DNA from: Holothuria scabra
Lineage: Eukaryota > Echinodermata > Holothuroidea > Aspidochirotida > Holothuriidae
DNA: 64,000 bases
Assembly (NCBI GenBank): GCA_037179385.1
Contig: CM074187.1
Span: forward strand, 6,510,001-6,574,000
Reading direction: 5' to 3'
Shown: one piece after another, positions 11,250-22,095 of the stretch
Layout: each line of letters starts with the position of its first letter
Position numbering within the stretch: position 1 is the first letter of the stretch
Translations under genes and position numbers: made by a program
Notes under the pieces: generated by a model
Told to the model about the DNA's origin: nothing
Seen by the model: the letters and a program-made list of their open reading frames with translations, nothing else
Database searches by the model: none

Positions 11250-12508
11250 CAGGGTTCTAGCTAGGTTTTTTGCCAAACCTGGTGGACATCTATCAAACTA
11301 TCCTCATCGATGAAGACATTGACGCAATTGTGAAGCGATTGCCCATTCAGCGTGGGGTCAAGGGACCCGCCCTAGGGCCCTTTGTTTGGTCCAGGGGCAA
11401 AGCCCCTGGTGGGGATTCAGGGGGCAAAACCCTCGGAAGCTCAGCGATTTTACGTTTTTTAGGAGCTGTAAACTGCTTCAAATTCATGCTCTTTTGTGAA
11501 TAATTTTGACATGTGAACAGATTTTGTATGACCGTATGCATGCGACTGACTAGTCATGGTACACAGCTACACAGCTACTGCTGTGATGCATGTTGCTCCC
11601 TACTGTAACAGTATGGTATTTTGGTGGGAAGACTCCAATTAAAGTTGTGTCATGCTTTGGCTTGTATCTTCAGTATATTAGCTTACACTGTAAATAAGAC
11701 TGTTTCGCTCGAAGTTTGGGAAGAAATTGACACTTACCTAAAGCTAAAAGGATCCCCAATTTTGTACAAGTAAACCTGCGTTCACTCACTAGACTGACGC
11801 AGCATTTTGTAATTGACTCTACGCATTAGTGTAGTACACACATACATGCATTGTAAAGAACTCCCAAAATTCACTGCGGCAGAAATAGCCAATGTAACGG
11901 AGCAACCCACCTGGCTAGCAATGGTTTGGTCTGAAAAAATATGTTTGGCCATTACCTATGTCTGCAAATACCACAAAAAACAAGATCTTCCGCAGTGTGT
12001 GATGTGGGCGGGCCTTGCTCCTTGCTGATTTCATGAATGCGAACCAATCAAAATTTTGTTCATAGACATGCCCACTGCTTCCAAGCTACAAAGTAAAGGA
12101 AACACAGGACTATTGGCCTCATGCGTTCCTTACATTGCGTTGTTGTGACTGATATCCAAACTACCGTGAGTAAAGTACAGTTGTATGTGCATGCTATGCA
12201 GGCTAGGCACTGTTTACACAAAGTGCTAGCTTAGCTACATTATAAAGAGCCGGGGGAAAGAAAAGTAATCCTGTTTTGATTGAAGTCGGGCTGGTGTGAG
12301 CGAAATTAATCTCAAGTTTTTGTGATTATGTTTGTGTTGGTTTTGATGAAGTCTGCATGTTCTGGTAATGCTTTACAGTTGATTAAAATTTAAACTAGGA
12401 GCACAACTTTTCAAACTGGGCGGATAACTTTCAAACCGGGCACTGAGAAGTGATATTAAATTCAAACCAGACCTACCGCCTGAATAAAATGGGCTGGCTA
12501 GAACCCTA
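11250..12508. mobile_element. Possible hAT-like element with AGGGTTCTAGC termini
   Basis: The left end (CAGGGTTCTAGCTAGG) and the reverse complement of the right end (TAGGGTTCTAGCCAGC) agree at most positions, as expected for terminal inverted repeats of a 1.26-kb element. No intact transposase ORF is seen inside. A short GC-rich segment (11355-11440) with GGGGCAAAGCCCCTGG is internally palindromic. A clear target-site duplication was not found, so the boundaries are tentative. Confidence 0.45.
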
Positions 12509-13114
12509 AGGCATATGGCCAAGCCAAAAGAATCTGTATACATTCTTGAAAAAAAACCTTTTTAGAAGTGGATACTGGGATTTGAAAATCAAACCATTCT
12601 TGCAGTAGTTGCTTGAGTAAGTTATTTGAAGTAGAGGCAGGCATTCCTTGGTGCTCTTGAATGCTAAGAAAAAACAATCATCTTTAGTTTATTGAGACTG
12701 TGGAATTAGTAGGACATCTTTACTCCGACAACTCTCTCGCTTGAATATTTTACATAGTCTGAATACAAAATACCGTACTACTCTGTCACCTCCTGACCAT
12801 TCCTCACAGCATTCCCCGAAGTAAGTTTCCATTGACTTTACAGTCACATTTTAAAGCCAGTTCTTGATTTTTGGCCATACAGTAAGTTCCTGAAGAAAAA
12901 TGCATTTGGTATTGTATAGGCTGTTTGATTCAGCACTATAAATCAGTGATTGAACTTAACTTTAACACCTGTTGGAATTTTCTTTTATGACAAAAGAGGA
13001 AGTAACTTGGAAGTAAACTTATATCCTTTTAAAGTGTAAAAATGGCCATTTTCACACAAAATGCAAATGCTGATCAAATTAGTGCTGCATGGCCAATGTT
13101 TAGAACTAATATAT

Positions 13115-13390
13115 TGGTATTCACAACGCTGACATATACTTACTCCTTGCTACATCCTAATTTCATCTCAATTGCATATTACCCTTGTACTGTGCTATCC
13201 GGAGAAGTTCTGGTGCCCACTTCACCCCAATGGACTACTGGCACTTCACTCCAATATACTATTGGGGATCGTATCGCCCTAATTTCATCTTAATTGCATA
13301 TTACCTGTGTACTCTACTATCTGGAGAAGTTCTGGCGCCCACTTCACCCCAATGGGCTATTCGCGGATCATATTGGGCTACAATTCTTGT
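13115..13390. repeat. Tandem-duplicated fragment of the 4460-5134 repeat family
   Basis: Starts with ATTCACAACGCTGACATATA, matching the left end of the insertion at 4460. The following block (AATTTCATCTYAATTGCATA...GGAGAAGTTCTGG) occurs twice about 121 bp apart, at roughly 13157 and 13278. Each copy ends in CCCACTTCACCCCAATGG. Non-coding; apparent ORFs here are read-throughs of the duplication. Confidence 0.6.
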
Positions 13391-16340
13391 GCTGTTATAC
13401 ATTTAATAACACTCATGCAGTTTATAGACCTTTGTTTTGAAAGTATAGAATCCATGAACCAGGAATTGACGTTCTACAGAAGCATTTGAGGGCATCCTTA
13501 ATAACTGTCATTCAAAGTTTAGAAGAACTATTGCATTCAGATAAACCCAGTCTGCCCATTTGTACTAACAATAGAAGTTCGTCATGGGGAATGCTTCCTT
13601 GTTAACAAGTATATAGCTGAGAATAAACACTTGCAGAAAAAGAATTCATCGTTTTCATATGCCTTGATTCTGTGTTATTAAAACATCCTGTGAGTTTTTC
13701 AGAAATCATTGCTACAAGCATCTGACATTTACCTTCAACAAGGGACTTTGGTAGTGAGATTAAAGATTCCCTAGGCCAACTACTTGTTTTGGCTGCTGAA
13801 TGTAATACAGTATAGAACACCTACCATACTAAATGTTCTGTACTGTATTTGTATGTTTTAAAACATTGCTTGTTAAGCATTTTGTTTTATGTTGTTTGAA
13901 CTGTTTATGAAATAAATTAATGTTCGTTGTAGAGAGTTAGTATTGCATAGAAATCAAACCCCCAGATGTACAGTATTTTTGAAACAGTAGAAACGTGATA
14001 TTGAAGGGGTCTACCATAAGTTGTTTGTGTTTCAGCCTTTAATTGTTTTGCAAATAAATTGTGAAGTTTAAAAGACATGTCCTGAGAAGCAAATTGACGC
14101 TAAGTCTGAATCCATTCATTTGCCAATTTATTTACATTGTAGGAATCATGAAGTACAAGTTTTCTTGCATTTGAAAGCATAACTTAAATTATTACATTGC
14201 TGAAATCTGAATGTGATACCTTAGATTTCCATGTCTTGTCCCATTTTGGCTCCGGATCACTTTATAACTTCAAACTTAAGAAGGTACGTTTCTTGCCATT
14301 GACTAGATTGTACAGTACCCTTTGTTTTAAAGCCAAAAGAAACCTTTGCTGTTGCACTGAAAATTGTCACATGGTATAGAAGAACCAAATGGAGAGCTGC
14401 TCATTATTTAGCCATACCATTTAACTGTGAAGGTTTCTTAAGTTCAAGGCTTTACAAGAAACCTTGTTTTATTTTCCACCTATATGGTACAGTATATGAA
14501 ATTTTTTCACTTCCTTAAAATCATTACAGCAAAATCAGGAAAATTGTAATTTTGAATTGGGGAAGTGAGCATTTTAGGAAGCTAAGGCAAAAAAGGAAAA
14601 AGAAATGTGGATCGTAATAGGCGTAATTAAGTGCAGTGTAATTAAGAATAACTTTTGTCTCCAATTTCAAAATGGGATTTTTTTTAAAGTAAAAAACAAT
14701 GTGCATGTGTGTCAGTGCTTGGTAATAGTGTAGCATAAATTACATGTGTGTAATTATTGGGAAGTGACAGAGGGGCAGTAACTGAAGTGCATATGAGCCA
14801 TGGACTAAAGTACATTGTTTACCATAAAGTGAAATACTATTAAGTCAGTTAGTTGTAGTCCATTTAGTGACTTTAAGGGTATGGTGTAACACCCAAATTT
14901 TTGGAATACATTGAAATTGAGGGTGTATGAAATTGCTGGGTATATTCTTAAAATACTGCACAGCAATAGCTCTTGACCAGGCTGAAATTGATATTCTCAC
15001 TCACATAAAATGAAGAGTACATATCACTTTTAGTGAAGCCATGAGATCTATCAACATGTTATGTAAAAATTTACAACAGTACTTTTGGGGAAGTATTGGG
15101 GGAATTTGAAGGAGGCCTAGGAGGGGAACTTGTATGAAAGACTACATGGTTGAGGAGTATATTGTATTCTTCTCTCTTAAGGTTATACGTGACTCACTGG
15201 CGGATAATGGAATTTCTATTTTTTGACATATTTTTTCTTGGAAAGGGGACAACAGTTGTAGAAATGAAGAAGACATATTGAAAATAAGCCACAGTATTTA
15301 TCCCTTCAATGGTAGGCTTTCTCACTTCTATGGTTTGCCTCTCTATTTGTCAGAGGTAGACTTTCAAAGTTCTCTATTTGTTCCCTCTGATCTGCTGTCA
15401 AATTTAAGTACAATCAATCACCTTGTCACTTTTGCATTGGTAAGAACCAAGTAGGAACAGTTCTTCTCTATCTTTTTGAGTTGTCCTACTTTCTTTTTTA
15501 CTGCATCAATCTCACCTTTACCTAGTATTACTTCAAAAAGAAAAGATTTATAGCTTGTGAAAGCTACAAGAAGGATCCACAGGTCAGTGAAATCGATGGA
15601 CTCTGTGTACTGGTAAACTGGAATCTTGACAACATGTTTGATTAATTTGTACATTTTCAGCAATTTGAGTACATCATGGATATAGTGATAGTACAGTACT
15701 GAGGACAGAATACCTTACAAGTGTATTAAATGAATATCTGTGAAGACAGTGTACAGAACTATCTTGGTGTCATTCTGAGCACAAAGAGAGAATGTATCTT
15801 TGATCTGCAATATTCACATAAATATGGCTTAAGAGACTATAAGTTAGCAATGGTATGTTAAAATAATTGGGAATATTCTGCAGTCTGACCAAACTTATTT
15901 TGAAACAACGGCTAACTCTTTACTTTGTATCTCACTATTTTCCCTCTCAGTACTTTCTACAGTACTAGTACAATTGTTAGGCCTGAAGAATGCATACATT
16001 AATGTAGAGCAGGGGGCTTTTTCTTCCATAGTCATTTTGGGCCTCCTTACATTGCTGTTATGTTGTTGAACATATTGGGCCACTTTGGTGGTTACCCCCC
16101 CCCCTCCCTGTTTCACACTCCCCAAATCCTTTCTTTGACAAAATCCTTGCTGTGTGCCTTGCAAGGGTTACATACTGCTTGTGAATTATATCCAGTAGTC
16201 CCATTTTCAAGCCTTATTATATCATGATTTGCATGCAAGTGATATTTAAAATAAGGATGTTGGAAAATTTCCAGGAGAAATGCACTGTTCACTAAGCACC
16301 AGTGTGTTCAGGGGCCCAGTAGGCCATGGGGCCCCCCATT
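13391..16340. other. PIP5K1 intron stretch with an old repeat remnant
   Basis: No exon or intact gene. Around 15890-15960 the words TTATTTTGAAACAACGGC and TATTTTCCCTCTCAG resemble a dispersed repeat also seen near 47575 and 60760. A C-rich run lies at about 16096-16106. Confidence 0.35.
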
Positions 16341-16460
16341 GATAGGGGAGAAAAATGAGAGAGGGAGGAAAAAGGAGGAGGGGAAAGAAAGGAAAGAAGA
16401 GGGAAGAGAGTGTAAAGAAGAAAAATGAAGAAAAAGAAGAAGGGAAAAAAATAATGAAGG
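16341..16460 (+). repeat. Homopurine tract of about 115 bases
   Basis: Nearly uninterrupted A/G sequence on the + strand (GAGAGAGGGAGGAAAAAGGA and onward, with very few pyrimidines), so nearly pure C/T on the other strand. Such tracts can form triplex DNA. No gene assigned. Confidence 0.8.
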
Positions 16461-17157
16461 TGGAAGCAAAAGGAATGTTGTGGAAATGGTAGCAACGACG
16501 TTACAGAAGAGTCTACAAACCTCCGACTACCCTAGTCCCAACATATTGATGGATCAACCAATATTATGTAGGGATGAGGTGTGTGATGTAGCTACTGTAG
16601 CTTTTAGCATGAATAAGTGATGTCATAGTACCAACTGAAGCAATTCTAGATTGTACACCCTCCTAAACCTCTGAGTATATATTTTCTTCAGGGTCGGCGA
16701 GAATTTTTTGCTAGTTTACAGTTTACATATCTGCCTAAATGGATGGCTGTACTCCCACAGCTCCTGCTCCAGTGTTTGGTTTGGAATCTCAAGACAAAGG
16801 TGGTTCAGATGCATGTTGGAGTGCTAGGGGAAATGATAATTTCCATTTCCCTGCTCCAGCAGATGGTGGAAATCCACGCCAAGTTTCCTCCCCCCCTCCC
16901 CCCGTAGGTGTTTATTTATGATATGATTTCAAATGATTTGAAATGTTCTGCAATTATGGTACTTGATTTTCCTGCTGCATCTTTAATGATTGGTCAAAAG
17001 TTGTCATCTTTGCTATATTGAAGTTTTCGAGTTTTAAATACAAAATACATGTCCCTTTTATTATTGAAAAGACTTATTTTGCAGAGCATGACATTTCAAA
17101 ATTGTAAATGTTTGGATACAACTTGCAAGGCCTGGGAAGTGCCACTAACGTAACCAA

Positions 17158-17375
17158 CTGTATAGTCAAGTGGTTAGAGCATTCTACTCACAGCTGGGAG
17201 GCTGGGGGGTTCAATTTCTGGTTGGGTCATACCAAAGATTTCAAAATGGAGCCTACATGCCATTGTACGTAGTGTTCCACATAAGCATCAGTATAGGGGG
17301 AAACAATCTAACTTGCAACTTGAAAAGAGGCCTTGGCAGCTAGTTAAACCAGACTGTTAAAAATTAAGGTGCAAA
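17158..17375 (+). mobile_element. tRNA-derived SINE copy 2
   Basis: The best tRNA-like head in the window: a box-A-like TAGTCAAGTGGTTAGAGC, then a box-B-like GGTTCAATTTC about 35 bases later. The family body follows (GGGTCATACCAAAGA, GGAGCCTACATGCCATTGTA, ACTTGAAAAGAGGCCTTGGC, TTAAACCAG). The A and B boxes are internal RNA polymerase III promoter motifs. Decayed relative to a functional tRNA; not a tRNA gene. Confidence 0.75.
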
Positions 17376-18204
17376 GCCCAATTTAAACAGCTAAATCCAG
17401 CAATCTGGAAAGCATCTTTACTAAAATTTTGGTGTGCGCTACGAGCCAACTAATGGTGGCGTTTAGCTATAGTGGGCTTGCTGCCATGCACTGTCCTGTA
17501 CCAGTATTCATCATTCCAAATTTCGTCACTCCCCATGCACGAAGGAAATTCCTGGGCACTGGCTGGGAAATGTACCTTAAAAAAATAATGATGTACATTT
17601 CCTGGAGAGTATAGTGAGGCAGATGCATAGCCGGGGGAGGGGACAATGGTCAAAGGGGCAGTTCCCCCCATTATTATATTTTTAATATTTTTATGTTTAT
17701 TTTTACAATATTGCTAACTGTTTCCCCACTTATATACAGTAAACAGGTTTGGGAGGTGCCTTTTCAAGCTATTGGGGAGGCATTTTAGGGCAAAAGTTTT
17801 GCTCACTCCACGCAAACCTTATTAATTGCTAGCAATAATTACATATTTGATTTCAGTGCAGTTATTCTTAGAAAATAGTTCATAAAATACATAATAATGG
17901 GTCTCTTTAAGCATAAAAAATGTAGTATAAATTATGCATCAAATCACATATTTTCATATGAAAAAAATAAAAAGCTTAACATCGTCAGGGGGGGATGTCC
18001 CCCTCCCACATGTTTCCTCCCTGGCATGCAAATGAGCTTGGGCTCGGTTGCTTTGCTCCCTGGGTGAAGTTTTGGCCCCCCTATGAAGAAAGGTCTAGAC
18101 ATGCCTTTGTCACTTTGTTCATGTACAGTAGCTCAAGAAGAATGTTCTTCCAAACTTCAGTTTGCAGGCAAGGCAACCTGCATCAAGTACAGTATAAACA
18201 TTAG

Positions 18205-18400
18205 ACATTGATGACACATTGACATCATCCATCGGGACAAAACAGTGGAATACATGGCCCTACACATAAAAATTTGCCCTGCACATGTAGTAGACTATAC
18301 ACGCATTCAACTGGTTGACAAATCAGCTGTCTGCATTTGTTGGCATTGGCTTGTTTTGCCCCCAAAGGAGGGCATGCTTTTTGCTCTGTGACATCATATG
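18205..18400 (-). mobile_element. Old reverse-oriented fragment of the hAT-like core
   Basis: The run TTTTGCTCTGTGACATCATA and its surroundings match the reverse complement of 30650-30700 (TTTTGCTCGGTGACATCATA). Upstream, AAACAGTGG and GTAGTAGACTATAC correspond to the reverse complement of 52170-52230. Similarity is patchy, so this is an old partial copy; the limits are approximate. Confidence 0.45.
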
Positions 18401-19299
18401 CATACAAGACCAACAGTATACCATTTGGGGGAAAAAAAAACCAGTTGGTAAAATTGTGAATTACCCATGCTTCTCTCTGAGACATGTTTGCATTGTAAGT
18501 GAAATATCTCCGTTTTGTTTGGGGCTATGGTAAATAGACATTGCTTTCTTGGAATGAGCCCCTTGTAAATGTGTACATTTATAAGTACCACAAATTTAAT
18601 TTGAATGCTTGAATTTGAAAATATTAAATCCAAAGTCCAAACTGCTTGTTATGTTGAATAGGTTGGCTGGCATCATTTTTGGATTCAATTAACAAAGTAT
18701 GCGAACAGTTTTCTGTAAAGTGATTGTGGGTGATTATACCATAATATTATTGATTTGACTATTCTAAATGAAGGTATAGATTTAACACATAAGTTAGCAT
18801 AAACAACATTTATAGCCAAATTACTCTGAACTGAAATCCGTAGCTTCATCTGATGGGTATTTCTGCTGTAAGTGATTCCTAGATTTCAAAAACACACAAT
18901 ACAACACAATATATGTCTCAACAATTTTCAAGTACAATCCCATTAATGGTACCAACTTTCCATGGTCATTACCAGTAAGAATTCTTCTTGTGCTGTAAGA
19001 TTCTCTTGAGTTTTTAAAAATCCATTTGTGGATATGAGTACATGTGTTAAAAATTTACATGCCACATTGGTAGGGTTTGGGGGAGAGGAGCATTGCAAAT
19101 ATGTAAGGTACAGTTAGTCTTAGGGATGGTCATGAATTCCATTAGACCTGCTCAATTGTCTGTTTGGCTGTCTTTTTGAAAATTACTGAAAAGCAGCTTT
19201 TCCCAGGATGAGTTAGATAGTTACAGTAGTTACTGTAGATGAGATTTAACAACACACCAACAGGAATATGTTTTATAGTGTCAGTCAACTTTAAAAAAG

Positions 19300-19560
19300 T
19301 TTCAAGTTTCAATTTATTTTCAAGCATGGTTCAAGTACAAGTTTGGTTTCCCTATATTGACCTCTTATGACAAGCAGGAAATACCTGTGGGCATATTCTA
19401 TAACTCCAGCCCACAGTGGGCTTTCCAGGATGAGGTGGTAGAGCATCATCCATGTCATACCTGGGAGTGCCAGGTTTGATTTTCCAGATTGTGTCATAGC
19501 AAAGATTCAGTTGGGATAACTTGTTACCCTGTAACCCCACAAATTACAAAAAGCTATGGG
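19300..19560 (+). repeat. Dispersed repeat with tRNA-like segment
   Basis: Positions 19310-19425 (CCTCTTATGACAAGCAGGAA, GGGCATATTCTATAA) match 22090-22225 (CCTTTTATGACAGGTAGGGA, TGGCATATTCTACAA) in the same orientation. The next part, 19430-19510, has tRNA-like spacing of GATGAGGTGGTAGAGC and CAGGTTTGATTTTCC, suggesting a second SINE type or a composite. Exact ends unknown. Confidence 0.5.
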
Positions 19561-20237
19561 CACATCCAGATAAAACGAGGTCTAGAACTTCAGTCATAAA
19601 CCTCCAACTATCTGTACCAGATAATTTAATAAATAATAATAATAATTTTTTAAAGCTCATAACTCGTTATTTTTTTTTTATTTATCTTTCAGTAGGGTAC
19701 AATTTTTTTTGTACCTTACTGTAGCACTTAATTGTAAAAACTTCCATGTGTTGTAAAAATTACTTTGGCTGCCATTTTTATGCTCCATAACTGCATTGAA
19801 GGCCACTGTTTTTATTATGTGATGGATAGCAGGCAATTACTCAAGTGAACCATGTAGTAATGTTCATAATTAAACTATTGGTGCATTTAATGTACTAGAA
19901 TTCATTTCCGTAGAGTATTGTAGGAAATTTGTTGTAATTTTTTTTCCAGAGGATCTAATTAGTATAATTTTTTGGCAGACAATGTCTGGGTAACACTGGG
20001 ACACTGTAACTGACAGAAACAATAAAACAAGTAGCAGGGCTTGAAATAAGCTTGGAAAAAGGCACTGCCAAAATGAAAACTTGGGCTGTTGGTGTATGTT
20101 ATTTCGTATACTGTCACTTTAATGACGTGCACCTGGATAAATGTGTTATGTAATGTCAGTAAGATTAAAAAGTAAAGTAGAAACATATTTTCAAATAATA
20201 CTTTTTGGTTGAAAAGAGAAACCTATGCATTCATGAT

Positions 20238-20360
20238 GGCATGTGTGTGTATGTATGTGTATATGTGCATGTGTATGTATGTGTGTATAGGTGTGTGTAT
20301 CTGTGTGTGTATGTATGTGTGGATGTGCGTGTGTGTGTATGTGTGTGTGTTTGTGTGTTT
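20238..20360 (+). repeat. GT/ATGT-rich microsatellite
   Basis: Imperfect (TG)n/(TATG)n run. It creates artificial Val/Tyr/Cys- or Thr/His-rich ORFs on the two strands. Part of element A. Confidence 0.95.
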
Positions 20361-20365
20361 ATGAC

Positions 20366-21900
20366 ACTTTGCTTGTTTACACGATATCTTGAGAAGGGAA
20401 GATCTGACAATTCTCAAACTTGGTACACAGATACCCCATACCGAGAGGAAGAACCCTATTTATTTTGGTTGAGGTCAAAGGTCATCTGGGGTCACAGGGG
20501 GTCAAAAACCAAAATCCTTGTTTACACAATATCTCAAGATAAGAAACTGGGATTAATTTCAAACTTGATGTGGTAATGTGTTATGATGTAAGGAAGAACC
20601 CTATTGATTTTGGTTTAGGTCAAAGGTTATTTGGGGTCACCTGGGGTCAAACCCCAAAATCCTTGTTTACATGATATCTCATGGTAGGAAACTTGGATCA
20701 ATTTCAAACTTGATATGTAGATGCGTTATAATGTAAGAAAGAACCCTATTGATTTTGATGGAGGTCAAAGGTCATTTGGGGTCATGTGGGGTCAAACCCC
20801 GAAATCCTTGTTTTCATGATATCTCAAGGTAGGAAACTTGGATTAATTTCAAACTTGATATGATGATGCGTTATGATGTAAGAAAGAAACCAATATATTT
20901 TCGTGGAGGTTAAAGGTCATTTGGGGTCACATGGGGTCAAACCCTGAAATCCTTGTTTACATGATACATCATGGTAGGAAACTTGGATTCATTTCAACCT
21001 TGATATGTTGATGCATTATCATGTAAAGAAGGATCCTTTTTATTTTGGTGGAGGTCAAGGGTCATTTGGGGTCACATGGGGTCAAACCCCCAAATCCTTG
21101 TTTACCTGACATCTCATGGTAGGAAACTTAGATTCATTTCAAACTTGATATGTTGATGCCTTATGATGTAAGGAAGAACCCAATCAATTTTGGTGGAGGT
21201 CAAAGGTCATTTGGGGTCACATGGGGTTAAAACCTGAAATCCTCGTCTACACGATACATCATGGTAGGAAAGTTGGATTCTTTTCAATCTTGATAGGTTG
21301 ATGCATTATGATGTAAGAAAGAACCCAATTAATTTTCGTGGAGGTCAAAGATCATTTGGGGTCACATGGGGTCAAACCCGGAAATCCTGGTTTACACAAA
21401 ATCTCAATGTAAAAACCTTTGATTCATTTCAAACTTGATATGTTGATGCCTTATGATGTAAGGAAGAACCCAATCAATTTTGGTGGAGGTCAAAGGTCAT
21501 TTGGGGTCACATGGTGTCAAATCCTGAAATTCTTGTTTACATGATACATCATGGTAGGAAAGTTGGATTCATTTCAGACTTGATATGTTGATGCGTTATG
21601 ATGTAAAGAAGAATCCATTATATTTTGGTGGAGGTCAAAGATCATTTGGGGTCAGAAGGGGACAAATCCTGAAAAATTTTTAACACAATATCTCAGGGTA
21701 GGAAGCTTTGATTGATTTCAAACTTGATGTGTGGATGGGTTACGATATAAGGAAGAACCCTTTTGATTTTGGTAGAGGGCAAAGGTCATTTGGGGTCATA
21801 GGGGTCAAACTCAGAAAACCTTGTTCACACTGTATCTCAAGGTAGGAAACTTGGATTAATTTCAAACTTGATATGATGATGCATTATGATGTAAGCAGCG
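20366..21900 (+). repeat. 145-bp tandem array, about ten units
   Basis: The marker word AAATCCTTG recurs at 20511, 20656, 20801, 20946, 21091, 21236, 21381 and 21526, exactly 145 bp apart. Two more diverged units follow. Each unit includes GTTTACATGATATCTCA, GGAAACTTGGATT, a variable ATGATGTAAGGAAGAACCC and a half-site cluster. A perfect AGGTCAAAGGTCA (DR1 layout) is present at 20472, 20762, 21197 and 21487; the other units have one or two changes. Two further half-sites (GGGTCA-N4-GGGTCA) follow in most units. Confidence 0.95.
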
Positions 21901-22095
21901 TGTTTGCAGAATATCTTTAATAAGGCACAGTATGAAATTTGGCTATATAGCAATGTTTTGGTTAAAAGAAAAACGAGTTACTAACAGGTGGAGTCAAAGG
22001 TCACTTTGGGTCACCAGTTGTTACAAGAAATGTAGCATTTCATTGAAAAGAGCATGTACGTATCATCGAAACCTCAATGCATTTTTGCATTCTGG

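Larger units (their letters stand above)
20206..22095. mobile_element. Tandem-repeat element A (HINE/pearl-like, non-autonomous)
   Basis: Layout: a head shared with element B (GAGAAACC.ATGCATTCATG), then a GT-rich microsatellite (20238-20360), then about ten 145-bp tandem units. The 3' end contains TATCATCGAAACCTC, a small hairpin AATGCA-TTTT-TGCATT, and finally CTGG. Element B has the same parts in the same order. From family knowledge, non-autonomous Helentrons (HINEs) and mollusc pearl elements combine a microsatellite, a central tandem repeat, short subterminal inverted repeats and a 3' hairpin before CTRR. No replicase/helicase coding is present. Confidence 0.65.

Noticed and set aside
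17158..17240. tRNA gene
   Set aside because: Box A and B-like words are present but the cloverleaf cannot be completed and the segment continues into the SINE body.
20205..20576. 123-codon ORF on + and Thr/His-rich ORF on -
   Set aside because: Translation of the GT-rich microsatellite and the first satellite unit; low complexity, no domain.
20366..21900. CRISPR array
   Set aside because: Units are tandem without unique spacers, 145 bp long and diverged; eukaryotic satellite, not CRISPR.
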